Source of the DNA: Providencia burhodogranariea DSM 19968
Lineage (GTDB): Bacteria > Pseudomonadota > Gammaproteobacteria > Enterobacterales > Enterobacteriaceae
Direction: 5' to 3'
NCBI RefSeq assembly: GCF_000314855.2
Contig: NZ_KB233225.1
Coordinates: 118,657 to 182,656, forward strand
Length of the DNA stretch: 64,000 nucleotides
This document shows positions 22,698-31,834 of the stretch, one piece after another. Position 1 is the first letter of the stretch. The number at the start of each line of letters is the position of its first letter. The position numbers were made by a program, and so were the translations under genes. The notes below the pieces were generated by a model that was not told the DNA's origin, did no database searches, and worked only from the letters and a program-made list of their open reading frames with translations.

Positions 22698-23885
22698 TTA
22701 TTGGATACGCTCAAAAGCTAAGGTGAGGTCATCAATTAAATCTTGAGGATGCTCAAGCCCAACGTGAATACGGAAAAATGTTCCGTCATTCGGCTGATAG
22801 TCATATTGACGCATACTGAGTAAATCTTCTTTTTGGTAACCCAAAATTAATGATTCATAGCCTCCCCATGAGTAGCCCATCTTAAATTGTGTTAAATGAT
22901 TTAAGAAGTTTTCAAATTGGTCTTTTGATAAGCGTGATTTTAGTTGGAAGGAGAACAAGCCATTACTTCCGCTAAAGTCACGAATAAAAAATTGGTGTCC
23001 AGGGCAAGAAGGTAATGCGGGATGGAAAACTTGCTCGACTTCAGGGCGCTGCTCTAACCAATACGCGACCGCTAAGCCATTAGATTCGTGCTGCTTTAGG
23101 CGAGTTGCCAACGTGTGTAAACCGCGGCCTGCCATATAGACAGTATCGGGGTCAGCTGTTTGGCCTAGCAAATAGGAGTTCTCGCGGAGCGTTTCAATAC
23201 AACGTTTGTTGGCGATGGCGACTCCTAACATAGCATCAGAATGACCATTGATATATTTGGTTGCAGATTGAATAGAGATATCAATACCTAATAATAACGG
23301 CTTAAGTAACACCCCGGCAGCCCATGTATTATCAATCATAATAATAATATCAGGTGCTTTTTGGCGGATAGCTTGCACGATAGTGGGAAGGTCATGAATC
23401 TCCATCGTGATAGAACTCGGGGCTTCTAAAAAAATAATACGTGTATTGGGGCGGATTAAATCAGCAATACCAGCTCCAATCAAAGGGTCGAAATAGTCTG
23501 TTTCAATATTGAATTTACTGAGAATTTTATCACAGAAATTTTGTGTTGGATCATAAGCTGAACCCGTTACTAATATATGATCGCCAGAAGTGATAAAAGA
23601 TAAGATTGCATTGTTGATAGCTGCTGCACCTGAAGGATACAGTGTAGTGCCTGCTCCGCATTCAAGTTCCGTCATTGCTTCTTGGAAGGCAAAGTGAGTT
23701 TGCGTACCACGACGACCATAAAAAAGAACGGAATTTGAACGATTGTGTATTGCATGTTGTTTTTCTTCAAGTGTATTGAATATAACGGATGAAGTGCGCT
23801 GGATAACCGGATTGACACCTTTTTGGGTGTAAATAGGGTTTCTACCAAGGTGTACTAACTGTGTCTCTGGTTTAAGCTTTGCCAT
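22698..23885 (-). CDS. metC: Cystathionine beta-lyase
   Basis: 395 residues. A PLP-dependent Cys/Met metabolism enzyme with the Schiff-base Lys in SIQSATKYINGHSD and YGRRGTQTHFAFQ near the N-terminus. It cleaves cystathionine to homocysteine, pyruvate and ammonia in methionine synthesis. It diverges from exbBD exactly as in E. coli, which supports metC over other family members. No convincing MetJ box was found in the 444-bp spacer. Confidence 0.95.
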   Translation of the reverse strand: MAKLKPETQLVHLGRNPIYTQKGVNPVIQRTSSVIFNTLEEKQHAIHNRSNSVLFYGRRGTQTHFAFQEAMTELECGAGTTLYPSGAAAINNAILSFITSGDHILVTGSAYDPTQNFCDKILSKFNIETDYFDPLIGAGIADLIRPNTRIIFLEAPSSITMEIHDLPTIVQAIRQKAPDIIIMIDNTWAAGVLLKPLLLGIDISIQSATKYINGHSDAMLGVAIANKRCIETLRENSYLLGQTADPDTVYMAGRGLHTLATRLKQHESNGLAVAYWLEQRPEVEQVFHPALPSCPGHQFFIRDFSGSNGLFSFQLKSRLSKDQFENFLNHLTQFKMGYSWGGYESLILGYQKEDLLSMRQYDYQPNDGTFFRIHVGLEHPQDLIDDLTLAFERIQ

Positions 23886-24329
23886 ATTTATCTTATACCT
23901 TTTAACTTGTCGTAGGCGAGTGGAGTGACGTTAAATGATTTAATTGAAGAAGTACAAGTGTAAACGCTCAACCTGATAATTCTTCACTTTATGCTTGCTA
24001 TACTTCCAGCCTCTTTTAAGGATTTTAGATAGGCTATAGCGCTAAGTTACTAAAATGATAGGTTTACGTAGCAATATAAAAAAGCCGATAGTAGTAGCAC
24101 TCTCATTAAGGGCTTGTTTGTTGAAGAGCAAATAAAAGGAAAAAAAACCTTGAATAGTAATGATAATTACTATCAATTCGTGCAGCGTTTGATATTATCT
24201 GCACCGTCTTTTATAAAAAGAGATGAATTGGGCGAGTCACTTTCGCTTTATGGGTTAGTCGGTGAGCATGAAAATCATCGGCACAAATTTATTAATAGAA
24301 CACAGAAAAAGAGAGTATAAGGCCAACTG
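23886..24329. other. Divergent metC / exbB control region
   Basis: 444 bp holding the promoters of both genes and a Fur box nearer exbB. An open frame starting at TTG 24114 runs through the Fur box and is not believed to be a gene. Confidence 0.6.
24150..24178 (+). promoter_or_regulatory. Fur box within exbB promoter
   Basis: AGTAATGATAATTACTATC (24156-24174) matches 15 of 19 positions of the Fur consensus. It fills the spacer of a candidate promoter (-35 TTGAAT at 24150, -10 TCAATT at 24173). Iron-bound Fur should therefore repress exbBD, as in E. coli. Confidence 0.8.
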
Positions 24330-25283
24330 ATGCGTAAACTAACAGCTTCTATTCTATTGGCAATAGGCCTAATGGGAACAGCAAACGCTGATACTACCCC
24401 AGCAACAACACCAACTACTGCCCAAACAACTCCTGCCACAACGGCATCTGAAAATACCAATTCTGCAGAAGCTGTGGCTACAGGCAATACGCCTGCTTCA
24501 ATAGCGCCAGCTGATCAAAATCAAGCAGCAACAGAGAACGGAACAGCAACATCTGTTGTGAGTGAAAGTATTGAGATTGCAACTGATAACCAAGGTGGTT
24601 TTGATCAAGATTTATCCGTTTGGGGCATGTATCAAAATGCGGATAGTGTCGTCAAAGTTGTCATGGTCGGGCTGGTAGTTGCATCAATTATTACATGGGC
24701 TCTATTCTTCTCTAAAGGTTTAGAACTTTTGGTTGCACGTCGCCGCTTAAAAGATGAAGCTAAAGCGTTAGCCGATGTTAGGTCCCTAGATGAAGCTGTA
24801 GGCCTTGCTAAAAACTTTAAAACCAACAGTGTAAGCCGTTTACTGCTCAATGAAGCGGTTGTAGAAAGGGAATTATCTGCACAAAGTACTGATTTATCCG
24901 GAACTAAAGAGCGTACAGGTTTCCGCCTAGAACGTGCAGTTGCCTCAATTAGCCGCTACATGGGACGTGGTAATGGTTATTTAGCGACGATTGGTGCTAT
25001 TTCTCCATTTGTCGGGTTGTTTGGTACAGTTTGGGGGATTATGAATAGTTTCATTGGTATCGCTCATTCACAAACAACTAACTTAGCTGTTGTTGCTCCG
25101 GGTATTGCTGAGGCACTATTAGCTACAGGGATTGGTTTGGTTGCAGCAATTCCTGCTGTTGTTATTTACAACATTTTTGCCCGAATGATAAACAATTATC
25201 GTGGTCAAGTTGGCGACATTGCCGCTCAGGCAGCTCTATTATTAGGTCGCGATCTAGATCTGGCAAATAGCAAAGCAAGGTAA
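24330..25283 (+). CDS. exbB: ExbB, TonB-system proton channel subunit, with long N-terminal extension
   Basis: 317 residues against 244 in E. coli. The extra length is a signal peptide (MRKLTASILLAIGLMGTANA) followed by about 70 Thr/Ala/Asn-rich residues, then the MotA/TolQ/ExbB core with three membrane segments (SVVKVVMVGLVVASIITWALFF; IGAISPFVGLFGTVWGIM; GIAEALLATGIGLVAAIPAVV). With ExbD it uses the proton gradient to energise TonB for siderophore and B12 uptake. The extended form is known in several other proteobacteria. Iron control is by the Fur box upstream. Confidence 0.96.
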   Translation: MRKLTASILLAIGLMGTANADTTPATTPTTAQTTPATTASENTNSAEAVATGNTPASIAPADQNQAATENGTATSVVSESIEIATDNQGGFDQDLSVWGMYQNADSVVKVVMVGLVVASIITWALFFSKGLELLVARRRLKDEAKALADVRSLDEAVGLAKNFKTNSVSRLLLNEAVVERELSAQSTDLSGTKERTGFRLERAVASISRYMGRGNGYLATIGAISPFVGLFGTVWGIMNSFIGIAHSQTTNLAVVAPGIAEALLATGIGLVAAIPAVVIYNIFARMINNYRGQVGDIAAQAALLLGRDLDLANSKAR

Positions 25284-25288
25284 CGATT

Positions 25289-25714
25289 ATGGCAATGCGT
25301 TTAGGTGACGAACAAGATGATAGCGGTGAAATGCATGAGATCAACGTAACGCCTTTCATTGATGTTATGTTGGTTTTATTGATTATCTTTATGGTTGCTG
25401 CACCGTTGGCAACTGTAGATATCAAGGTTGATTTACCCGCTTCGACAGCGAAGCCACAGCCGCGCCCTGAGAAACCTGTTTTTCTCACAGTAAAAGCCGA
25501 TAGCCAATTGTTTATTGGTGACCAAGCAGTCACAAAAGAACAGTTAGCGGCCACACTTGATATAGCAACGAACACTAATAAAGAAACAACCATTTTCTTC
25601 CAAGCAGATAAAAGTGTTGATTATGAAACGATGATGGATGTGATGAATTCATTGCGCCAATCGGGGTATCTTAAAATTGGTTTAGTTGGTATGGAAGCTG
25701 CTGCACCTAAATAA
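25289..25714 (+). CDS. exbD: ExbD, TonB-system proton channel subunit
   Basis: 141 residues (E. coli 141). One N-terminal membrane segment carries the essential Asp in INVTPFIDVMLVLLIIFMV; the rest is periplasmic. It sits 5 bp after exbB and acts in the ExbB5-ExbD2 complex with TonB. A terminator follows at once. Confidence 0.98.
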   Translation: MAMRLGDEQDDSGEMHEINVTPFIDVMLVLLIIFMVAAPLATVDIKVDLPASTAKPQPRPEKPVFLTVKADSQLFIGDQAVTKEQLAATLDIATNTNKETTIFFQADKSVDYETMMDVMNSLRQSGYLKIGLVGMEAAAPK

Positions 25715-25731
25715 TTAGGGTATGCTGCTTT

Positions 25732-25786
25732 AAAACGCGCCTTATAACCTAGCCTGTTAGGTAGAGTTATTAGGCGCGTTTTTTAT
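25732..25786 (+). terminator. Terminator of exbBD
   Basis: AAAACGCGCCT (25732-25742) pairs with AGGCGCGTTTT (25772-25782) followed by TT. The interior can form a second small stem. Confidence 0.85.
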
Positions 25787-26929
25787 GTTCACCATACTCA
25801 AAATTACTGTTGGCTGCGTTATATAGGTAAGATTTGAAACTTAATGTATTAAATTATCTGGCTTTATATTCACAATAGGCATTACTTTGCTTATCACTTA
25901 GCTACGATTTAATTATGTAGCATATGATAATTTAGGCATGGGTGATATCTAATGCCAATTCGTTATATGTTATGTGTTATAAGAATAAGTGTTTAAGTTA
26001 TATAGGTAATCATTAGGTTTTTGAATCTATGCTTATATTTTTGTATTTGAATTATGCTGAATTAATTATCTAAATATTTTCCTATGGTTAATACTGATGA
26101 AGAGTAAGTGATAATAAAAAATAAACCATTTTATGATTATGGGATTATGATTACATTTAATATTTATACGTAAATGTACGTGATTTCATTATAATTCACA
26201 TCATGTAATCGTTTTTACACAACTGTAATTATTTGTTTTTAAATAAATAAAAAAATTCTGTTACTTCAAGTAATAAACATCTAAACCATGCTTTTAGTGT
26301 GTGTATTAGTTAATTAAATAGATATTAAGATAAATTAGGTTAATATTTATTCTTTTGTTTTATCTTGATAAATAAAATCAACAATTAATTATTAATCTAT
26401 TTCTATATAAGTAGAGTTTATTGAATTATGGTTTTGTAACATTTTCAAGTTATCGATAAATATGTAAATTAATTGTATGAATATATAATAATCGCTAGTG
26501 AAAACATTATTTTTCGCTTTAATCTATTGATTTTAATTGATTTTTATTTCCGCGTTGCGAGTTTTGGTTAAATAAAAAAAATGCTTGCGCAACATTTATG
26601 TTGAGTTATAATGCGATTAATAACATTTAGAAACACTTTTAAATACTTTTTACATGTTAGATTCTTTATTTTTTTATTTCTCATTGTTAGAGGTAAATAA
26701 AATAATATTGAGTTTTTGAGTTAAGAATAATAATACTAACCTAAAGTAATTTGAGTTGTATGTAGTTGATGGGGGACATTGTTCCTATAAAAAATTGGGT
26801 AGCATAAGTAATTATGCGATTCAAAATGTAGGGTTTGCCTGCATATTCAATCAACAGCAACTTTTAGTATGAAAAGGATATAAAGAATTATTATTTAACT
26901 TATGTGTGATTAGGTTTTAAATCAATAAA

Positions 26930-27068
26930 TGTTATTACTGTGGTCAAATGGGCTGACTTCAGACTACGCATAGCAAGCGACGCCGTAATGCGGCAATTTC
27001 ATATATACTCCTCTATAGATAAAATAAGACTACACATTGATGCGTTATCTCTGATAACGCTTTTTTTT
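26930..27068 (+). ncRNA. Candidate small RNA ending at an orphan terminator
   Basis: GCGTTATC (27042-27049) and GATAACGC (27053-27060) form an 8-bp stem with a TCT loop, followed by eight T. No coding gene lies within 1.3 kb upstream on this strand. Such a terminator in a gene desert suggests a short untranslated transcript. The 5' end is not defined by a clear promoter and no known sRNA family was recognised. Confidence 0.3.
27042..27068 (+). terminator. Orphan rho-independent terminator
   Basis: An 8-bp perfect stem, 3-nt loop and T8 tract, 356 bp before yedE. The structure itself is clear; what it terminates is not. Confidence 0.85.
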
Positions 27069-27340
27069 GTCTAAAAATTACCAATAAAATAAACCATGGC
27101 TTCATACGTTCTATTTTGTCCATTTATACATAGCTGAATAGAGTAAATTGTGAAGTAACTACATGACATCACCTATTAAAATCCTCAAGCTTGTTCACCC
27201 GAATGACAACAGTTTATGCTTATATAAAACATGAACTGTATGGGGGAATTATCAAATTGACTATAAAATAATAAATTAAAACAATGTACTAGCATTTTTT
27301 TTGTTTTGTGACTTCACGAAATAAATTATCAGAGTATGAT

Positions 27341-27410
27341 GTTGCCCCTATCTGCTGTGGGGAATTGAATACAACGGCGGAATTCTCTGCCAGGTGCTGG
27401 CGCGAATGAA
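27341..27410 (+). promoter_or_regulatory. Possible structured leader of yedEF
   Basis: GTTGCCCC (27341-27348) can pair with GGGG (27359-27362) and CAAC (27372-27375). GCCAG/CTGGC forms a second hairpin (27389-27401). The segment stands out as GC-rich in an AT-rich region, directly before yedE. No known riboswitch was recognised. Confidence 0.3.
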
Positions 27411-27423
27411 TTGGACGTTATAA

Positions 27424-28638
27424 ATGACTTGGTCTGAGTTTAAATCTCACTATCTCATCCGTTTTTGGAAGCCTTTGCCAGCAGTGATTGCAGCAGGCGT
27501 CCTGTCAACGTATTACTTTGGTTTAACAGGCACATTTTGGGCTGTGACAGGTGAATTCACCCGTTGGGGTGGACATGTTTTGCAATTATTCGGTGCTGAA
27601 CCAGAAAAATGGGGATACTTTAAAGTAATCGGTTTGGAAGGCAGTCCACTTGAAAGAATTGATGGTGTCATGATCATCGGTATGTTTGCTGGATGTTTTG
27701 CGGCAGCATTGTGGGCAAATAATGTAAAACTACGCATGCCTCAACATCGAATTCGTATTTTTCAAGCTATCATTGGCGGAATTATTGCTGGATTTGGTGC
27801 ACGCTTGGCAATGGGTTGTAACTTAGCGGCATTTTTTACGGGGATCCCACAATTTTCTCTTCATGCGTGGTACTTTGCCATCGCAACGGCAGCTGGGTCA
27901 TATTTCGGTGCTAAATTTACGTTGATGCCAATGTTTCGAATTCCAATTAAGTTACAGAAAGTTTCAGCGGCTTCACCTTTAACGCAAAGATTGGATACTG
28001 CCAAACAACGTTTTAAATTAGGTATGATTATTTTCTGTCTTGCCATTGCATGGGGCGTTTATACCCTATGGGATTCGCCAGTATTAGGTATCGCAATATT
28101 GTGCGGAATCGGCTTTGGTTTATTGATCGAACGCGCACAGATCTGTTTTACTTCTGCATTTCGTGACTTATGGATCACTGGAAGAACTCATATGGCTAAA
28201 GCCATTATCATCGGTATGGCAGTGAGTGCTATTGGGATCTTTAGTTACGTTCAATTAGGTGCGACACCAAAAATTTTATGGGCTGGGCCAAATGCTGTGA
28301 TTGGTGGTTTATTGTTTGGATTTGGTATTGTGCTGGCTGGTGGTTGTGAAACTGGCTGGATGTACCGTGCAGTTGAAGGGCAAGTTCATTATTGGTGGGT
28401 TGGTTTTGGTAATATTATCGGTGCAACCATTCTCGCTTATTATTGGGATGACTTAGCGCCTTGGCTGGCAACTGATTTTGATAAGGTGAATTTGTTAGAA
28501 ACGTTTGGTCCTAAAGGGGGCTTAGCGGTTACCTATCTGTTATTAGCGTTAGCATTTATTTTGATGCTAGTGTGGGAAAAATACTTTTTCCGTAAGCGCG
28601 CGCAAAAACAGGCTAGCACATCTGTGGAGGCTGTATGA
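27424..28638 (+). CDS. yedE: YedE (FdhT-like) membrane protein of selenium/sulfur metabolism
   Basis: 404 residues (E. coli YedE 401) with about nine to ten membrane segments. Two repeats of the YeeE/YedE family carry conserved Cys motifs, ARLAMGCNLAAFFTG and LAGGCETGWMYR. Relatives import thiosulfate (TsuA). The YedE/FdhT branch is tied by genome context to selenium handling and formate dehydrogenase biogenesis, so a role in uptake of a selenium or sulfur species is likely but unproven. The stop overlaps the yedF start in ATGA. Confidence 0.93.
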   Translation: MTWSEFKSHYLIRFWKPLPAVIAAGVLSTYYFGLTGTFWAVTGEFTRWGGHVLQLFGAEPEKWGYFKVIGLEGSPLERIDGVMIIGMFAGCFAAALWANNVKLRMPQHRIRIFQAIIGGIIAGFGARLAMGCNLAAFFTGIPQFSLHAWYFAIATAAGSYFGAKFTLMPMFRIPIKLQKVSAASPLTQRLDTAKQRFKLGMIIFCLAIAWGVYTLWDSPVLGIAILCGIGFGLLIERAQICFTSAFRDLWITGRTHMAKAIIIGMAVSAIGIFSYVQLGATPKILWAGPNAVIGGLLFGFGIVLAGGCETGWMYRAVEGQVHYWWVGFGNIIGATILAYYWDDLAPWLATDFDKVNLLETFGPKGGLAVTYLLLALAFILMLVWEKYFFRKRAQKQASTSVEAV

Positions 28639-28874
28639 GTCACAAAGAAATAATTCCTGATTATCGTTTGGATATGGTGGGCGAACCTTGCCCCTATCCA
28701 GCAGTAGCGACATTGGAAGCAATGCCATCATTAAAAAAAGGCGAGATATTGGAAGTGGTGAGTGATTGCCCGCAATCAATAAATAATATTCCTCTGGATG
28801 CTAAGAATTATGGCTATACCGTGTTAGATATTCAACAAGATGGTCCTACCATCCGTTATTTAATTCAAAAATAA
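28635..28874 (+). CDS. yedF: YedF, TusA-family sulfur-carrier-like protein
   Basis: 79 residues, nearly identical to E. coli YedF (77). The CPxP motif in GEPCPYPAV carries the single reactive Cys of TusA-family carriers. It would accept sulfur or selenium, probably from the partner YedE with which it is translationally coupled (4-bp overlap). A bidirectional terminator follows. Confidence 0.95.
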   Translation: MSHKEIIPDYRLDMVGEPCPYPAVATLEAMPSLKKGEILEVVSDCPQSINNIPLDAKNYGYTVLDIQQDGPTIRYLIQK

Positions 28875-28880
28875 TAATGA

Positions 28881-28920
28881 TAATAGGCGGGTCATATTTG
28901 AGTAAAACCCGCCTATTATT
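28881..28920. terminator. Bidirectional terminator, yedF / GNAT gene
   Basis: TAATAGGCGGGT (28881-28892) and ACCCGCCTATTA (28907-28918) form a perfect 12-bp stem between convergent genes. Confidence 0.8.
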
Positions 28921-28923
28921 CAT

Positions 28924-29433
28924 TTATTCGTCTTCCCAATTGGTTAAATCTAGAACCAATTCGCACTCATCGTCTACATAGGCACCAGTTGGAATAAACC
29001 CGAGTTTTTGGTAAAACTCAAAAGGGCTTTCTTCACCTTCACCGCAACTATTATAAAGACGTGGATAACCTTTCTTTTTTAGGTAACGAATCACTTGAAT
29101 TAAGGCTTCACGACCGAATCCGAGCTTTTGATATGGTTCGGCGATCATAAAGCGCCATAGCATAATCCCTGCATATTCAAGTTCATCATCATCTAATCCA
29201 GAATGAAGCATGATAAAACCGACAGGAACATCATCAGCATAAATACCTCGATACCACGCACAATCAGAAAATTGAGCCTCGACAATAGAATAGGCATTAT
29301 CTGCGACCATGCTGCGTTGTGCTTCACTAAGTGTATGGCTTAGCAAACAAATTTCAGAGAAGTTGTCTGCGGTAATTTTTTGCAGTGTAACAAGTGAATG
29401 TTCATCAACTTCAGGTTCGATGAGCTCTTTCAT
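28924..29433 (-). CDS. GNAT-family N-acetyltransferase
   Basis: 169 residues. The acetyl-CoA-binding motif A is visible as FMIAEPYQKLGFGREALIQVI (Q-x-x-G-x-G type), followed by the FYQKLGF motif B typical of GNAT enzymes. The layout is close to spermidine/polyamine-type acetyltransferases (BltD-like), but the substrate cannot be assigned. Acidic N- and C-termini. Single-gene unit between yedF and rdgC. Confidence 0.88.
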   Translation of the reverse strand: MKELIEPEVDEHSLVTLQKITADNFSEICLLSHTLSEAQRSMVADNAYSIVEAQFSDCAWYRGIYADDVPVGFIMLHSGLDDDELEYAGIMLWRFMIAEPYQKLGFGREALIQVIRYLKKKGYPRLYNSCGEGEESPFEFYQKLGFIPTGAYVDDECELVLDLTNWEDE

Positions 29434-29663
29434 GATAGTTCCTATGATTGAATTTTAACCTTTTCCCTATAGTTGCAGTGTCCCATTTGTTTATTTTTAT
29501 TTAACAAATGAAAATTGCTACTATTTTGTAATCAAGATGTAATTCAATTCACCAGAGATTAGATAGGCAGTCAATGACTTCATGATGGCAATGCAAGCGG
29601 AGTCTAAAAAGTAATAGCAACGCATTGTAATATACGTTGCCATCTTAAGAGGTAGGGTATTGA

Positions 29664-30569
29664 TTAGTGTTCTGCTTCTCCACCAAGAACATCAATAAGG
29701 CGCGCAATAAGTGCACTGAGTTCACCTGTCATTAAAGCGTAATCGGCATCAAAACGCTGAGCATAGTCCTCTTTACCAATATCATCATTCTGTTCTTTTA
29801 ATGTATCACTGAATTTTAATCTTTTTAATGAACCATCATCAGAAAGCATAAATTGGATGCGTTCTTCCCAATCAATAGCAAGTTTTGTGACCAATTTACC
29901 TGCTTCGATATGGGTCGCAATTTCATCTGAGATAAGCGCTTGCTTTTTACAGCGAATGATACCGCCTTCTTCTAGAATTGCTTTCAATTCAGCTTCATCC
30001 ATAACAGCAAAGCCTTGTGGTAATGCATCTGAGCGGATCCATTCTGTTAAGGTCAGCTCAATAGGTTCTTTAAATGTCAAAGGAACGACAGGCAATGATC
30101 CGAGGCTTTTACGTAGTAATGCGAGATTATCTTCCGCGCGTTTGGCACTGGCTGCATCAACAATAATGAGTTGATTTACAGTATCAATCCAAATATAGGT
30201 TTTACTAAATTTACTGAATGCACGGGGTAATAATGAGTGAACAACTTCATCTTTGAGTGAGTCTTTCTCGGTTTTTTTTAATTTTCGACCTTGATCAGCT
30301 TCAAGTTTTTCTATTTTATCCTGTAATTCTTGTTTGATCACAGGAGAAGGCAACATTTTTTCTTCTTTTTTAGCACAGATAAGAATTTGATTACCTGCTG
30401 CATGGGTGAGTGCGTCAGCTCCTTTCATCGGAGAGACCCAGCCAGTTTTCATCATGTCTTGGCTACCACAAGGATGATAGGCGAGAGGTGCAAGTTGTTT
30501 CTCTAAATCATTGGCACTTAGAGCCAGATCTCGATTCAGACGATAGACCAATATATTCTTGAACCACAT
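29664..30569 (-). CDS. rdgC: Recombination-associated protein RdgC
   Basis: 301 residues (E. coli 303) starting [14 protein letters not shown], the family N-terminus. RdgC forms a ring-shaped dimer around duplex DNA and limits RecA filament formation. It is divergent from mak with 190-bp spacing, the E. coli arrangement. A weak hairpin in the sequence below the stop may end its transcript. Confidence 0.97.
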   Translation of the reverse strand: MWFKNILVYRLNRDLALSANDLEKQLAPLAYHPCGSQDMMKTGWVSPMKGADALTHAAGNQILICAKKEEKMLPSPVIKQELQDKIEKLEADQGRKLKKTEKDSLKDEVVHSLLPRAFSKFSKTYIWIDTVNQLIIVDAASAKRAEDNLALLRKSLGSLPVVPLTFKEPIELTLTEWIRSDALPQGFAVMDEAELKAILEEGGIIRCKKQALISDEIATHIEAGKLVTKLAIDWEERIQFMLSDDGSLKRLKFSDTLKEQNDDIGKEDYAQRFDADYALMTGELSALIARLIDVLGGEAEH

Positions 30570-30765
30570 GAAAAACCTACCTTTGTTGATTAATTACCTG
30601 TTTTAGCCGGTGGTTATGATAACGAATTGTCGATTATTAAGCGAAAAAAAATACCTTCATAAATGATTTCTTATGTTCTTACAGCGCAATTTCAGGGTTA
30701 GGCGCTTGAAATAGATAGTGTATACAGGCAATGATACAGAAAATAAATAATTAAAGAGTATGGTT

Positions 30766-31671
30766 ATGAGAATTGGAATTGACCTCGGTGGTACTAAAAT
30801 TGAAGTTATTGCATTAAATAAAAGTGGGGACTCACTTTTTCGTAAGCGTATTGCAACTCCTCGTGGTGATTATGTTGCGACATTGAATGCGATTGTAAGC
30901 CTAGTTAATGATGCAGAAGCTGCAACAGGCAGAAAAGGCACTGTTGGTATTGGTATTCCGGGAACATTGTCACCCGTCACAGGCAAAGTGAAAAATGCCA
31001 ACTCAACATGGCTCAATGGCCAATTTTTTGATGCGGATTTAGCTAAAATTCTTGAAAGGCCAGTAAAGGTTGCTAATGATGCCAATTGCCTTGCGGTATC
31101 TGAAGCGGTTGATGGTGCAGGGAAAGGTGCTAAGGTAGTTTTTGCTGTGATTATTGGTACTGGGTGTGGTGCAGGAATTGCGATTAATGGACAAGTGCAC
31201 TCAGGTGGAAATGGTGTTGCTGGGGAGTGGGGGCATAATCCATTGCCTTGGCAAGATGCTCAAGATGCGCAATTTCTTCATGGTGAGCACTGCTATTGTG
31301 GGCTGACAGGTTGTACTGAGCTATTTGTTTCAGGTACCGGTTTTATGTCCGACTATAGAAAGCTTTCGGGTGAAACAAAAACTGGAGCTCAAATTATTGA
31401 ACTTGTGCAGTTGGGTAACGAACATGCCATTACTGCAATGAATCATTACCAATCTCGTCTTGCTAGAGCATTAGGCCAAGCTATTAATATGTTGGATCCT
31501 GATGTGATCGTTTTAGGTGGCGGAATGAGTAATGTCGACAGCTTATATCAATCATTGCCTTCATTGGTTAGAAACTGGGTCTTTGGGCGAGAGTGTGATA
31601 CGCCGATTCGCAAAGCCCTTCATGGTGATTCCAGTGGTGTTCGTGGTGCGGCATGGCTTTGGTCGAAATAA
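30766..31671 (+). CDS. mak: Fructokinase Mak (ROK family)
   Basis: 301 residues from ATG 30766. AAAGAG lies 7 nt upstream, while the in-frame ATG at 30760 is only 1 nt away and [11 protein letters not shown] is the known N-terminus. The ROK phosphate motif is [10 protein letters not shown]. The zinc-binding [10 protein letters not shown] and the catalytic ANDANC Asp are present. It phosphorylates fructose and related hexoses. Next to rdgC as in E. coli; in E. coli araJ-sbcC follow, but here an accessory block intervenes. Confidence 0.96.
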   Translation: MRIGIDLGGTKIEVIALNKSGDSLFRKRIATPRGDYVATLNAIVSLVNDAEAATGRKGTVGIGIPGTLSPVTGKVKNANSTWLNGQFFDADLAKILERPVKVANDANCLAVSEAVDGAGKGAKVVFAVIIGTGCGAGIAINGQVHSGGNGVAGEWGHNPLPWQDAQDAQFLHGEHCYCGLTGCTELFVSGTGFMSDYRKLSGETKTGAQIIELVQLGNEHAITAMNHYQSRLARALGQAINMLDPDVIVLGGGMSNVDSLYQSLPSLVRNWVFGRECDTPIRKALHGDSSGVRGAAWLWSK

Positions 31672-31834
31672 TAATCATGATCCCTCTTATTTTGTGACTA
31701 ACATACAACTATATGAATATAAACAGTGACTTCAATAAATAAGAGGAGCACTGTTTGTTATTATTTATTAAAATATGAAGTAAATAAAGTGAGTGCAGAG
31801 TTTACTCTGCATAAATCAACTAAGAGGATTTGCG

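Larger units (their letters stand above)
25787..27423. other. 1.6-kb gene desert between exbD and yedE
   Basis: No ORF above 60 codons on either strand, and very AT-rich through 25800-26900. At 27042 there is a strong orphan terminator. The last 85 bp before yedE are more GC-rich and can fold. No repeat, tRNA or known sRNA was recognised. It may be a decayed gene region or house a small RNA. Confidence 0.6.

Noticed and set aside
23886..24150. MetJ boxes in the metC promoter region
   Set aside because: No AGACGTCT-like tandem repeats that were better than chance.
24114..24320. 68-codon open frame (TTG start) upstream of exbB
   Set aside because: It runs through the Fur box and the likely exbB promoter, has no good ribosome-binding site and no recognisable family. 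Judged non-coding leader.
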